Positions 53,271-64,000 of a stretch of DNA of 64,000 bases are shown piece after piece. Made by a program: the position numbers and the translations under genes. Position 1 is the first letter of the stretch. Every line of letters begins with the position of its first letter. This DNA is from Pedobacter jejuensis. Its GTDB lineage: Bacteria > Bacteroidota > Bacteroidia > Sphingobacteriales > Sphingobacteriaceae. The stretch is from the NCBI RefSeq assembly GCF_003725795.1, contig NZ_RBEE01000023.1, forward strand, positions 1-64,000, given 5' to 3'. A model generated the notes under the pieces. It was not told where the DNA came from. It searched no databases and was given only the letters and a program-made list of their open reading frames with translations.

Positions 53271-55307
53271 ATGAAAAACAAATTTTTATTTTTCTCTTTT
53301 CTAATTCTCAGTTTTAGTTCTAAAGCGCAAGATGCATGGAAAATTAGTGCTGATAAGATTGATCCAAACAAATATTTTGGCATTACTGCTGCTAATGGAA
53401 TTTTAGGTATAGTATCATCTCCTCAACCGTTTAAAGTTAAAAATGTGATACTAGCTGGTGCTTATGATACTTATGGTCGCGGAAGAGTTAGCAATTTTTT
53501 AAATGGATTCAATTTGCTAAACATGTATATCGAAATCGATGGAAAACGTTTGGACGAACAGAATACATCGAACATGCAGCAGCAATTGGATATGAAGCAT
53601 GCAGCTTTTACAACGCAGCTTCAATTTGGAAAAAAGGCAAATGTAAAATACACTTATTATGCGCTTCGGCATTTACCTTTTACGGTTTTAATGGACGTAA
53701 CCATTACAGCAAATGAAGATTTAAAATTAACTGCTGCAAGTGTAATGGAAACTCCTGATGCGTTACGAGATGTAGAAAATTATTATAATGAAATAGATAG
53801 GCCTCATGTAACTTTAAGTTTGCTTACTTCAACAGCCAAAAGTCCGACTGGTAAATTGCAGCTATGTGCTTCGAATAGTTTTTTATTCACAGAGCAGCAT
53901 GGGAGTGAACCCAAAATTATCCACGAAATGTGGGATAATAATAGTCATTTAATGAAGTTTAGTAAAACTTTAAAAGCTGGTGAAACCTACACATATTCGG
54001 TTGTCGGTAGTACTATCAGTTCTGCTCAACATGCCGATCCATTGAATGAAGCGGAGCGAATGACGATTTTCGCTAAGCTTGAAGGGCACGACAGGTTGAT
54101 TAAATTTCACAATTCGTCTTGGGATGAACTTTGGAAATCAGACATTATAATTGATGGAGACCCACAAGCACAGCAAGATGTACACAGCATGCTGTATCAT
54201 TTGACCTCATTTTCTCGTGCAGGAACTTCTTATTCCCTCTCGCCAATGGGTTTATCTGGCTTAGGGTATAATGGACATATTTTTTGGGATACCGACATCT
54301 GGATGTTTCCTGCATTGTTAGTTCTACATCCCGACATTGCTAAATCATTAATTGAATATAGGTTTGAAAGATTAGAGCCAGCCAAAAGAAATGCATTCTC
54401 ACACGGTTATAAAGGTGCAATGTATCCTTGGGAAAGTGCCGATTCTGGCGTAGAAGAAACTCCGGTTTGGGCTTTAAGCGGACCATTTGAACACCACATT
54501 AGTGCAGATGTTGCCTTAGCTGCTTGGAATTATTATTGTGTAACGCAAGATAAAACTTGGCTCAAAGAAAAAGGTTGGCCAATCTTATCTGCAACTGCTG
54601 ATTTTTGGGCTAGCAGGGTAGAACGAAATGGACCAAATCAATATGATATTAAAAACGTTGTAGCTGCTGATGAATGGGCAGAAAATGTTGATAATAATGC
54701 ATTTACAAATGCTGCGGCGAAGTTAAATCTGGTTAATGCAAATGCAGCGGCGGTAATTTTGGGTATGCCTCAAAATAAAGATTGGGATTTAGTTGCAAAG
54801 AATATTCCGATTTTAAAACTCGAGAATGGTGTTACAAAAGAGCATGCAACTTACAAAGGCGAAGGCATTAAACAGGCTGATGTTAACCTGCTATCATATC
54901 CGTTAAAAACCATTACAGATAAAAATCAAATAGAAAAAGACCTGGCTTATTATGAAACACGTATTCCTGATGAAGGTACACCGGCCATGACGCATGCCAT
55001 TTTCGCACTTTTATATGCTAGAACAGGCAATGCAGAAAAGGCTTATTCGTACTTCAAAGAGGCTTATCAGCCAAATTTAAACCCGCCTTTTAGGGTTATT
55101 GCAGAAACCAAAGGAGGTACAAATCCATATTTTGCTACTGGAGCAGGTGGAGTTTTGCAAAGCGTATTGATGGGTTTCGGCGGATTGGACATTACCAATA
55201 AAGGAATAGTTCAAATCCCTAGTGTGTTGCCTCTTAACTGGAAATCACTCAAAATTACTGGTGTTGGTGTAGAAGGAAAAACTTTTACGGTTACAAGTAA
55301 AAATTAA
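53271..55307 (+). CDS. Secreted GH65-family alpha-glucosidase
   Basis: A 678-residue enzyme with signal peptide (FSSKAQ). GH65 features are LSGLGYNGHIFWDTDIWMFP (328-347), YKGAMYPWESADSG and EHHISADVALAAW; the general-acid Glu468 lies in VVAADEWAENVDNNAFTN. Glu612 in RVIAETKGG, 144 residues later, matches in spacing the acid/base pair I recall for the Flavobacterium johnsoniae kojibiose hydrolase FjGH65A (E472/E616). That favours a hydrolase rather than a phosphorylase. It would release glucose from an alpha-glucoside outside the inner membrane; linkage specificity cannot be read. It follows SusC/SusD. Confidence 0.9.
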   Translation: MKNKFLFFSFLILSFSSKAQDAWKISADKIDPNKYFGITAANGILGIVSSPQPFKVKNVILAGAYDTYGRGRVSNFLNGFNLLNMYIEIDGKRLDEQNTSNMQQQLDMKHAAFTTQLQFGKKANVKYTYYALRHLPFTVLMDVTITANEDLKLTAASVMETPDALRDVENYYNEIDRPHVTLSLLTSTAKSPTGKLQLCASNSFLFTEQHGSEPKIIHEMWDNNSHLMKFSKTLKAGETYTYSVVGSTISSAQHADPLNEAERMTIFAKLEGHDRLIKFHNSSWDELWKSDIIIDGDPQAQQDVHSMLYHLTSFSRAGTSYSLSPMGLSGLGYNGHIFWDTDIWMFPALLVLHPDIAKSLIEYRFERLEPAKRNAFSHGYKGAMYPWESADSGVEETPVWALSGPFEHHISADVALAAWNYYCVTQDKTWLKEKGWPILSATADFWASRVERNGPNQYDIKNVVAADEWAENVDNNAFTNAAAKLNLVNANAAAVILGMPQNKDWDLVAKNIPILKLENGVTKEHATYKGEGIKQADVNLLSYPLKTITDKNQIEKDLAYYETRIPDEGTPAMTHAIFALLYARTGNAEKAYSYFKEAYQPNLNPPFRVIAETKGGTNPYFATGAGGVLQSVLMGFGGLDITNKGIVQIPSVLPLNWKSLKITGVGVEGKTFTVTSKN

Positions 55308-55413
55308 ATTGCAGCAACAAAACTTTTACAATGATGACTTTGAGTATCAATAGAATTTTAGCTTAATAAATCATTTTCTATTATGGAATCAAAGCTTTTC
55401 AATAGATTTTAAC

Positions 55414-55425
55414 TATAACGTTATA
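55414..55425. promoter_or_regulatory. Palindrome upstream of katG
   Basis: TATAACGTTATA is a perfect 12-bp palindrome about 90 bp before the katG start. It resembles, loosely, AT-rich sites of peroxide regulators such as PerR. No regulator gene lies next to it. Confidence 0.25.
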
Positions 55426-55490
55426 AACTTTTATGATTGTTTTTCTAAACCTAATAATCCTACATTTATAAGAATTAATTTTATAGATAG

Positions 55491-57791
<2,301 letters not shown>

Positions 57792-57845
57792 TTTACAAGA
57801 CTCTTAAATGTAGTTCTATCGAGAAGTAAAAATTTGTAATTAATT

Positions 57846-57888
57846 AGAGGCTGTTTTCATTTAAAATTTATGATAACAGCCTCTTTTT
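57846..57888 (+). terminator. Rho-independent terminator after katG
   Basis: AGAGGCTGTT (57846-57855) pairs with AACAGCCTCT (57875-57884), followed by T residues to 57888. Confidence 0.85.
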
Positions 57889-57948
57889 CATTCCTGCCAA
57901 ATGAAATGCTAAATTGAAAACCTAATTATTTATTCATAATTTGGCCTT

Positions 57949-59145
57949 ATGCTTTTTGAGTTTAGCCTTTACAGCTGTCTTCTTCTCATCTTTTTCTTTC
58001 ATATTTCAGTATATAGTTTTTTGTTTTTTAAAAGAGCTATAAAACTAGAAAACTATGCAGATAAATTAATGGGTTGGTTTTTGCTCATTGCTGCGCTTTT
58101 GATCATTCCTTTTATGGTCGGCTTTGCCGGCTGGTACGATAATCAGCCTTATCGCGATATTTTGTTTTTTGTCCCTTTTGTACATAGTTTGTTCATTGGG
58201 CCAATACTGTATTTCTACACCCAGTCTATTTTTAATTATAGTTTTCGAATAAAAGGAAAAGCATTTCTACATTTATTGCCGGGTGTACTTTACTTGGTAA
58301 TAAACATGGCGTTAAGCTTAATTGATGTGCTTATCTATAAAAAATACCATCTAACCAGCGAATACGAAGATCCTGATTTCGCCACTTGGTACACACTTCT
58401 TTCAATGATAAGTGTGCTTATCTATCTATTCTTATCAATACGTTATTACAATCAATATAAAAAATATACGGCCATTGCTACATCTTTTGCAGACCAAGCC
58501 AGCTTAAAATGGCTTAGAAATTTTCTGTATGCATTTGCTTTATTGAGTGTAATGCCAATCATTAGAGCAATACTTTCCAATTTTACTTTTTTCGAGCGCA
58601 TGCGGTATTTCGGACCTTGGTATTATTATGTAGGTTTTGCTATTGTTGTTTATTACATCGCCATTAACGCCTATCATGCTGTTTATTTGCCACTGTATAA
58701 GATCCAGTTCAATCCGATGCTGTTATCTGGATTTGATGAGGAACAATTAACTTCAATAACAGAAAGTAGTGAATCTACTATTGCATTAAATGAACCTTTA
58801 GTTGTTGATGAAAAGATGATTGCACTTAAAATGGCACTAATGCAATTGATGGAGAAGGAATTTTTATTTGAACGTTCGGATTTAACTTTAAGCGAAGTTG
58901 CTAAAAAACTTCATACAAATGCTGTTGTTTTAAGTAGGGCAGTAAATCAACAATTTGGTCTTAACTTTAACGACTATATTAATCAATATCGGGTTAATGC
59001 AGTAATTGAGCGATTATCTCTACCCGAATTTAAAAATCAAACTTTACTTGCCATTGCATTCGATGCAGGTTTTAATTCTAAAGCGACTTTTAATCGAAGC
59101 TTTAAAAAGTTTACAGGCAAAAACCCGAAAGATTTCCTTAATTAA
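57949..59145 (+). CDS. Membrane-anchored AraC-family regulator
   Basis: A 398-residue protein. Residues 1-240 form about seven to eight membrane helices (LLLIFFFHISVYSFLFF, LMGWFLLIAALLIIPFMVGF and others), and residues ~290-398 form an AraC DNA-binding domain with two helix-turn-helix parts (LTLSEVAKKLHTNAVVLSRA and LLAIAFDAGFNSKATFNRSF, FTGKNPKDF). Such membrane AraC proteins sense signals at the inner membrane. A paired palindromic site lies just after the gene, in front of the outer-membrane protein gene, its probable target. Confidence 0.93.
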   Translation: MLFEFSLYSCLLLIFFFHISVYSFLFFKRAIKLENYADKLMGWFLLIAALLIIPFMVGFAGWYDNQPYRDILFFVPFVHSLFIGPILYFYTQSIFNYSFRIKGKAFLHLLPGVLYLVINMALSLIDVLIYKKYHLTSEYEDPDFATWYTLLSMISVLIYLFLSIRYYNQYKKYTAIATSFADQASLKWLRNFLYAFALLSVMPIIRAILSNFTFFERMRYFGPWYYYVGFAIVVYYIAINAYHAVYLPLYKIQFNPMLLSGFDEEQLTSITESSESTIALNEPLVVDEKMIALKMALMQLMEKEFLFERSDLTLSEVAKKLHTNAVVLSRAVNQQFGLNFNDYINQYRVNAVIERLSLPEFKNQTLLAIAFDAGFNSKATFNRSFKKFTGKNPKDFLN

Positions 59146-59158
59146 AATAAATAGGTTG

Positions 59159-59205
59159 CAAATTATAATTTGAGCCCTCATAATGTTGCCTCAAATTATA
59201 ATCTG
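59159..59205. promoter_or_regulatory. Two 14-bp palindromic sites 33 bp apart, probable operator
   Basis: CAAATTATAATTTG (59159-59172) is a perfect palindrome, and CAAATTATAATCTG (59192-59205) is the same with one change. Their 33-bp spacing equals about three helical turns, so proteins would bind on one DNA face. They lie between the AraC gene and the outer-membrane protein gene. Confidence 0.6.
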
Positions 59206-59255
59206 AAGCGATAGCCTGTTGGATTATGGTGAGTTTTGATAAAAAAAGCTCAATC

Positions 59256-61424
59256 ATGAAACACTTCTTAACTTACTTGTTTTTATGTTTTATCAATTTA
59301 TCAGCCATTGCACAAAAGCCAGATAGTATTTCGATTAAAACAGATACACTAAAATCTTTTCGCCTTAACGAGGTGAATATAAAAAGCGCTATACCAATAA
59401 TTCAGGTTAAGACAGATAAAACACAATTAAATGTTGATGCCATGCCGAATTCAGTTGGCTTAAATGGACTAGAACTATTAAGGCAAGTGCCTGGTGTTAC
59501 TGTAGATGGACAAGATAACGTAAAAATTAGTGGTAAAAACGGCGTTCAGGTTTTATTAGATGGAAGAATCCAAACCCTGAATGGACAACAATTAAGTGCC
59601 TTGCTGAAGGGCACATCTGCATCTAACCTAAAAACAATCGAAGTGATTTCAAATCCGTCGGCTAAATACGATGCCGCCGGAAATGCCGGGATAATTAACC
59701 TTGTTTTCAAAAAATCTGGTGCTTATGGCACAAGCGGCAGCCTAACTGCCGGTTACCAAAAAATGGATAATTACAGGCAAAATGGTGCTTTCAATCTAAA
59801 TAGTAAGGGGAAGAAGGTTTCAGTTTTTATAAACGGAAATTTGGATAATAGCTTGCAGTTTACAAAGGTGAATAGTAATCGTATTTTATCAGATAAAATT
59901 TTGAATCAGAGTGGATTAGAGAAACAAGGTTACAGCAATTCTATGGCTCGGGCTGGTTTAGAATATGTAATTACAGACAGACATAAAATTGGTATGATTT
60001 CCAGTTACCAACGTACATGGGATGATTTCCCTTCGCAAGCAAATACCCAGGTATCAGGAAATACCAGTGATTTACTTTTAACCAATACCTTAGCTAATTT
60101 GACAGAAAATCGTTTGTCGAATAATTTTAATTACCAATATCAAGGTGTAAACGAAAGTAAGTTGATGGTAGAAATAGATCAAATGCATTATACATCTCAA
60201 TTGGGTAACAAGGTTGATAATCTTTTTACAACATCTGGCTTAGCTACATTATTTAACAATGATACAAAAAGTACAATAAATTTATATTCTGGTAAGGTTG
60301 ATTATAGCCGTAAACTTGGAAAGGGTAACTTCGAATCTGGAATTAAATTTTCATCCAGCAAAACTGAAAATGCTTTGAGAGGATTTCAAAATGCAGCCTC
60401 TGGAACAACTATCAATCAATTTAATGACTTTAATTACGGTGAGAAAATCGCAGCTGTTTATGGAAGTTTTGAGCGGAGTTATGGTAAATTGAATGTACAG
60501 ATAGGCTTAAGGGCAGAATATACTAAAATGAAAGGCCTTTCGGTAAACGAAATTGGTTTCGAAACAGCTTTACCAGATACATCTTACCTTAATCTTTTCC
60601 CAACTTTGTTTCTAAGGTATCAACTAAGTGAAAAAAGCAGCATGGGTTTTGCTTACAGTAGAAGGGTAAATCGTCCTTTGTTTCAAGATCAGAATCCATA
60701 TATTTATAGAACGGATTTCTACTATGCATCGCAGGGGAATCCTTTGTTATTGCCTCAATTTACACAAAATTTGGAGTTCAATTACACTTTCGATGGTCAG
60801 CGACAGTTAAAATTAAATTACAGCTCAACACGCGATTTAATAGAATTTGTACGAACCCAACAAGGCGACCAAACATTAGAACTCCCAATAAACGCAGGGG
60901 TTCGAAGCTTTTTGAATATCAGTTTGAGTACGCCGTTTACATTTTTTAAAATTTGGTCTGGTTATTTTTCTGCCGAACCATATTATCAGTTTTACAAAGC
61001 TGATTTAAGTAAATATAATGGCCTAGCTAGTATAAACAGAGGTGGCGCGGGCTTTAACGGATATATAAGCAATACATTTAATTTAGGGAAAAATTGGAAG
61101 GCTGGTTTAAGCAGCTGGTTTAATTATGCAAGTCGGTCATCTATTTATAGTACCAAAGCCATTTACAGTGTAGATTTATCACTAAAAAAATCTTTTATGG
61201 ATGATAAGCTAAATTTAAATTTGGCCTTGAGAGACGTATTTAATACACAAAGATGGGAGCAAACTGCCATCATCGGACAGATAGACCAAACCAACTCCAG
61301 AAAGTGGGAAAGCCGTGGTTTATACGTGGGCTTGAATTACAATTTTGGAAATAAAAAAGTTAAAAGTATAGGTACAGACAAAGGTAAAACAGAAGAACAG
61401 GAGCGAATTAAATCAAGAGGGTAA
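59256..61424 (+). CDS. TonB-dependent-receptor-like outer-membrane beta-barrel protein
   Basis: I start at ATG 59256 (722 residues): the signal peptide MKHFLTYLFLCFINLSAIAQ begins there, while the in-frame ATG at 59226 lies only 20 bp after the operator. A plug-like region (LNGLELLRQVPGVTVDGQDN, VQVLLDGRIQTL, IEVISNPSAKYDAAGNAGII) is followed by a beta-barrel of the outer-membrane-barrel family (PF14905 type) with SMGFAYSRRVNRPLFQDQNP. The usual N-terminal carboxypeptidase-like domain is missing. The cargo is unknown. A charged C-terminal tail (GTDKGKTEEQERIKSRG) extends past the last strand. Confidence 0.9.
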   Translation: MKHFLTYLFLCFINLSAIAQKPDSISIKTDTLKSFRLNEVNIKSAIPIIQVKTDKTQLNVDAMPNSVGLNGLELLRQVPGVTVDGQDNVKISGKNGVQVLLDGRIQTLNGQQLSALLKGTSASNLKTIEVISNPSAKYDAAGNAGIINLVFKKSGAYGTSGSLTAGYQKMDNYRQNGAFNLNSKGKKVSVFINGNLDNSLQFTKVNSNRILSDKILNQSGLEKQGYSNSMARAGLEYVITDRHKIGMISSYQRTWDDFPSQANTQVSGNTSDLLLTNTLANLTENRLSNNFNYQYQGVNESKLMVEIDQMHYTSQLGNKVDNLFTTSGLATLFNNDTKSTINLYSGKVDYSRKLGKGNFESGIKFSSSKTENALRGFQNAASGTTINQFNDFNYGEKIAAVYGSFERSYGKLNVQIGLRAEYTKMKGLSVNEIGFETALPDTSYLNLFPTLFLRYQLSEKSSMGFAYSRRVNRPLFQDQNPYIYRTDFYYASQGNPLLLPQFTQNLEFNYTFDGQRQLKLNYSSTRDLIEFVRTQQGDQTLELPINAGVRSFLNISLSTPFTFFKIWSGYFSAEPYYQFYKADLSKYNGLASINRGGAGFNGYISNTFNLGKNWKAGLSSWFNYASRSSIYSTKAIYSVDLSLKKSFMDDKLNLNLALRDVFNTQRWEQTAIIGQIDQTNSRKWESRGLYVGLNYNFGNKKVKSIGTDKGKTEEQERIKSRG

Positions 61425-61697
61425 AGCTTTAATTTAAATTATCTTCGGAATTTTGTTCTGTGGTTGTGGTTATTTTGATTCAATAGTAACGATTTTTATG
61501 TATCGACTAAAACAATCTTAGGTTTTAGAGTGTTTGCCTTCAAGAATTATGTATAAAGCCAAATATTAAAGCCAATAATAAAGTTAAAATTGTACTATAA
61601 TGAGATAATTACATCAATAGCTACCTTAATTATTTGCTGTAACTTATTTCTCGGTAATTAATAAATAATCAATTTTTTTCGAATAAAATTATACAAC

Positions 61698-63023
61698 TTG
61701 ACAACAGAAAATACACCTCAAACAGAACGCAAACCAGTTGTTTCAATAATATTGCTAATACTTGGCCTGGGTTTATTGTTATGCGTAGAAGGCTATTATG
61801 GTTTTCGATTGCACACACTTTCTGGTCAGCAGAAGGAGATTAAGGAAGATTATTCGAACGTAAATAATATTACGTTGGGTTTATTCTCTGTTGATCAATG
61901 GCATGATGAAGTTGCAGGAATCTTAAAAAATCAGGTTCGAAATTTCAAAATGACGCCGAAGCAAAAGAGAGCGCTTCAGGTAGAGGTAGAACAGATTATA
62001 TTAGCGCTGATTAACAAGGCAGAAGGCTTAATTAATAAACCACAAAAATCGGTAAGTGGAAAAATTACCAGGTTTGCAGTAAGAAATTTTGTGGACACCG
62101 ATGATATCAAAGCTCAGATTCCTGGCTTTGCAAAAACAATTATAGCACAGGTAGATAACCCAAACAATAAAAAGCAATTGAGTACAATGGCTATGGGTAA
62201 GTTTACACAAATGGAAAATACAGGTGTTGTAGATAGTCTTTTATCAGAAAAAGAAGCTTTAATTTCTAAAGTGTATAAAAAATATCAGGTAAATACAGTT
62301 GATCAGTTTAATAATAAGCTAACCAAATCGCTAGATGACATTAAAAATAAAACATACACCTACTCATTCATCATGTTGATTTGTATCGTAATAGTTTTAT
62401 CACTTTGGTGGATGCTTAGAAGAAGGGTAGAGCTTCACGCTACACTTTTTATTATGTCGTTATTGTTTGCCTTTATATTGCTGGCAGTTGGCTTAATGGC
62501 ATCAATGATAGAGGTAGACGCCCGTATTAAATCATTAGATTTTATGCTTTTGGGTGAACATGTGGTATTTAAAAACCAGGTGTTATTTTTCCAAAGTAAG
62601 AGTATTTTAGATGTTGTTGAGGTTTTAATTAAACAGCCAGCAATTGATTCGATACTTGTGGGTGTTTTGATTTTGGTATTTAGTATTCTTTTTCCGGTAA
62701 TGAAATTAAGCTCTACTGGTATTCATTTATTAGGGAAAAAGAAATTGGCTGAGAACAAGTTTATTAAATATTTCGCTTTTCAATCTGGCAAATGGAGTAT
62801 GGCTGACGTTATTGTAATAGCAATTTTGATGGTTTACATCGGCTTAAATGGTTTGTTGGAAACGCAATTAGCAATGTTAAATATTAAGAGCGATGCCTTA
62901 ACCATAATCACCACAAACAATACAGCATTGCAACCTGGTTATATCATATTCATAAGTTTTGTGTTATATGGTTTAACGCTATCAACCATTTTAAAGTTTA
63001 TCACCCCGCATGATTCTCATTAG
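61698..63023 (+). CDS. PqiA-like membrane protein
   Basis: A 441-residue inner-membrane protein; the start is TTG 61698, as no ATG precedes the first helix. One N-terminal helix (VVSIILLILGLGLLLCVEGY) is followed by a ~190-residue Lys/Gln-rich soluble segment, then about six helices. The C-terminal half shows the PqiA (paraquat-inducible protein A) pattern: ILFPVMKLSSTGIHLLG and GKWSMADVIVIAILMVYIG. PqiA proteins take part in membrane integrity and lipid transport in other bacteria. A close paralogue follows 45 bp downstream. Confidence 0.85.
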   Translation: MTTENTPQTERKPVVSIILLILGLGLLLCVEGYYGFRLHTLSGQQKEIKEDYSNVNNITLGLFSVDQWHDEVAGILKNQVRNFKMTPKQKRALQVEVEQIILALINKAEGLINKPQKSVSGKITRFAVRNFVDTDDIKAQIPGFAKTIIAQVDNPNNKKQLSTMAMGKFTQMENTGVVDSLLSEKEALISKVYKKYQVNTVDQFNNKLTKSLDDIKNKTYTYSFIMLICIVIVLSLWWMLRRRVELHATLFIMSLLFAFILLAVGLMASMIEVDARIKSLDFMLLGEHVVFKNQVLFFQSKSILDVVEVLIKQPAIDSILVGVLILVFSILFPVMKLSSTGIHLLGKKKLAENKFIKYFAFQSGKWSMADVIVIAILMVYIGLNGLLETQLAMLNIKSDALTIITTNNTALQPGYIIFISFVLYGLTLSTILKFITPHDSH

Positions 63024-63067
63024 CATTATTCTAAATCTTTTTTCATTATTTTAAATTTAATACAGCT

Positions 63068-64000
63068 TTGACAACTCATATACAAGAACCTTCAGCTAAG
63101 AAAAATGGTCTGGCCAACGTTATACTAATCATCGCACTAAGTATATTGCTTGCCGGTATGGCTTATTTTGGATATCGTTTGCGCCAAACTTCTATAGAAA
63201 GAGAGCAGATAAAAGAAGATTACAGCATGGTTAATAACATCACGTTTGGTCTTTTTTCTGTAGATCAGTGGAGAAATAAAATCGTTTCTGTAGTAGAAGG
63301 GCAAGTTGGCGATTTTAAAATGACTGCTAAGCAGAAAAAGGAATTGCAAGCACAAGTTGAGGCGCAACTTAGTGGTTTGGTTAAAAAAACGGTTGCAGAG
63401 TTTAACAAACCTCAAAAATCGATAGGTGGTAAGTTAAAGAAGTTTGCGTTTAAACAATTTGTAGATCCGAAGAAAATACAAGCACTCGTTCCATCATTTG
63501 CCAGTACAATTATTGCGAAGATTAATAGTCCGGCAAGTATTAAAAGACTTAAAGGCATTGCAACGAGTAAAATAGATCAATTAGAAAAACAAACTTACGA
63601 TAGTACAGAATTTGCTGGAGCAGCAGTTACAAAGTACATCGCTAAAAAATATAATGTATCCGATCCGGAACAATTCAATAAGAAAATTAATTCCCGTTTA
63701 GAAGGGATAAATAAAGATACCCAAAATGCCGCTTGGGCCATGATTGCTTGCTTAGTAGTTGCGCTAGGAATTTGGTTGATAATGAGAAAGCAAACGCAGC
63801 TTCATACCACTCATTTTGTTGTTTCGTTGTTGTTTGCCGTTGTGATATTAGCGGTTGGCATAACCACGCCAATTATTGAAGTTGATGCTAGAATACAATC
63901 TCTAAACTTTATGCTGCTTGGTAAAAAAATCGTGTTTGAAAATCAAGTATTATTCTTTCAAAGCAAAAGTATTTTAGATATTATTTGGGTTTTACTTAAA
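63068..64000 (+). CDS. PqiA-like membrane protein, second copy (partial, cut by window end)
   Basis: From TTG 63068 the frame stays open for 311 codons to the window end. It parallels the previous gene throughout: one N-terminal helix, a VNNITFGLFSVDQW stretch, the soluble segment, and EVDARIQSLNFMLLG and VLFFQSKSILD, nearly identical to blocks of the first copy. It also starts with TTG followed by ACA AC, like its neighbour. The pair is a tandem duplication that has diverged in the soluble segment. The PqiA signature itself lies beyond the window. Confidence 0.88.
   Translation, partial: MTTHIQEPSAKKNGLANVILIIALSILLAGMAYFGYRLRQTSIEREQIKEDYSMVNNITFGLFSVDQWRNKIVSVVEGQVGDFKMTAKQKKELQAQVEAQLSGLVKKTVAEFNKPQKSIGGKLKKFAFKQFVDPKKIQALVPSFASTIIAKINSPASIKRLKGIATSKIDQLEKQTYDSTEFAGAAVTKYIAKKYNVSDPEQFNKKINSRLEGINKDTQNAAWAMIACLVVALGIWLIMRKQTQLHTTHFVVSLLFAVVILAVGITTPIIEVDARIQSLNFMLLGKKIVFENQVLFFQSKSILDIIWVLLK

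Noticed and set aside
55414..55425. PerR box before katG
   Set aside because: The palindrome is 12 bp and does not match the PerR consensus well; kept only as a low-confidence site.

Overview
The window looks like a chromosomal segment of a Bacteroidota bacterium of the Sphingobacteriaceae type, most likely Pedobacter or a close relative. This rests on low G+C, three SusC/SusD outer-membrane uptake pairs with TonB-linked plugs and lipobox SusD proteins, promoter elements of the Bacteroidota TAnnTTTG kind, an 8-TM-type AraC regulator beside an outer-membrane beta-barrel protein, and weak or absent Shine-Dalgarno sequences. No rRNA, tRNA or CRISPR array was seen.

Layout. (1) 1-7910 is accessory DNA: decayed IS21-type terminal repeats, then a tight three-gene operon (small GGCT-like protein, ComEC-like metallo-beta-lactamase-fold hydrolase, and a 1,691-residue trypsin-like protease fused to a STAND-type NTPase). 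This matches the layout of type I AVAST (Avs1) anti-phage systems. A broken gene remnant follows. (2) 7911-18930 is a phosphorus-scavenging locus: beta-propeller/phosphoesterase, SusC, SusD, PI-PLC-like enzyme, alkaline phosphatase and PHP-domain hydrolase. Two promoters carry 11-bp-phased TTAA(C)-like repeats placed 15 bp ahead of a -7 element, a PHO-box-like architecture. (3) 18927-27233 holds sensing and oxidative-stress genes: a GAF histidine kinase, a DUF2383 protein, a LOV (blue-light) histidine kinase with a frameshifted single-domain response regulator, a DUF892 ferritin-like protein, the large catalase KatE, an unknown protein and an ankyrin protein. (4) 27442-34553 is an apparent ergothioneine locus: a disulfide reductase, an ABC ATPase, a permease fused to a substrate-binding domain whose two halves are in swapped order, EgtB and EgtD, all nearly overlapping, with a convergent class V PLP enzyme that could be EgtE-like.

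(5) 34767-40833 is a second SusC/SusD pair, again behind a PHO-like promoter, ending in an endonuclease/exonuclease/phosphatase-family gene broken by two in-frame TAG codons. (6) 40995-43412 has a small lipoprotein and, on the minus strand, folE, an SDR protein lacking the usual catalytic Tyr, and a MarR regulator. (7) 43608-55307 is a LacI-controlled sugar locus: LacI, a perfect palindromic operator, an SLC45-like MFS transporter, a GH100-like glycosidase, a PfkB sugar kinase, a third SusC/SusD pair and a secreted GH65 enzyme. (8) 55515-64000 has katG, an AraC regulator, a paired palindromic operator, an outer-membrane beta-barrel protein, and two tandem PqiA-like membrane proteins, the second cut by the window end.

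The most notable items are the Avs1-like operon, the ergothioneine operon with a circularly permuted binding domain, and the phased promoter repeats shared by two SusC/D loci that encode phosphoesterases. All functions are read from sequence motifs by eye; no database search or alignment was run.
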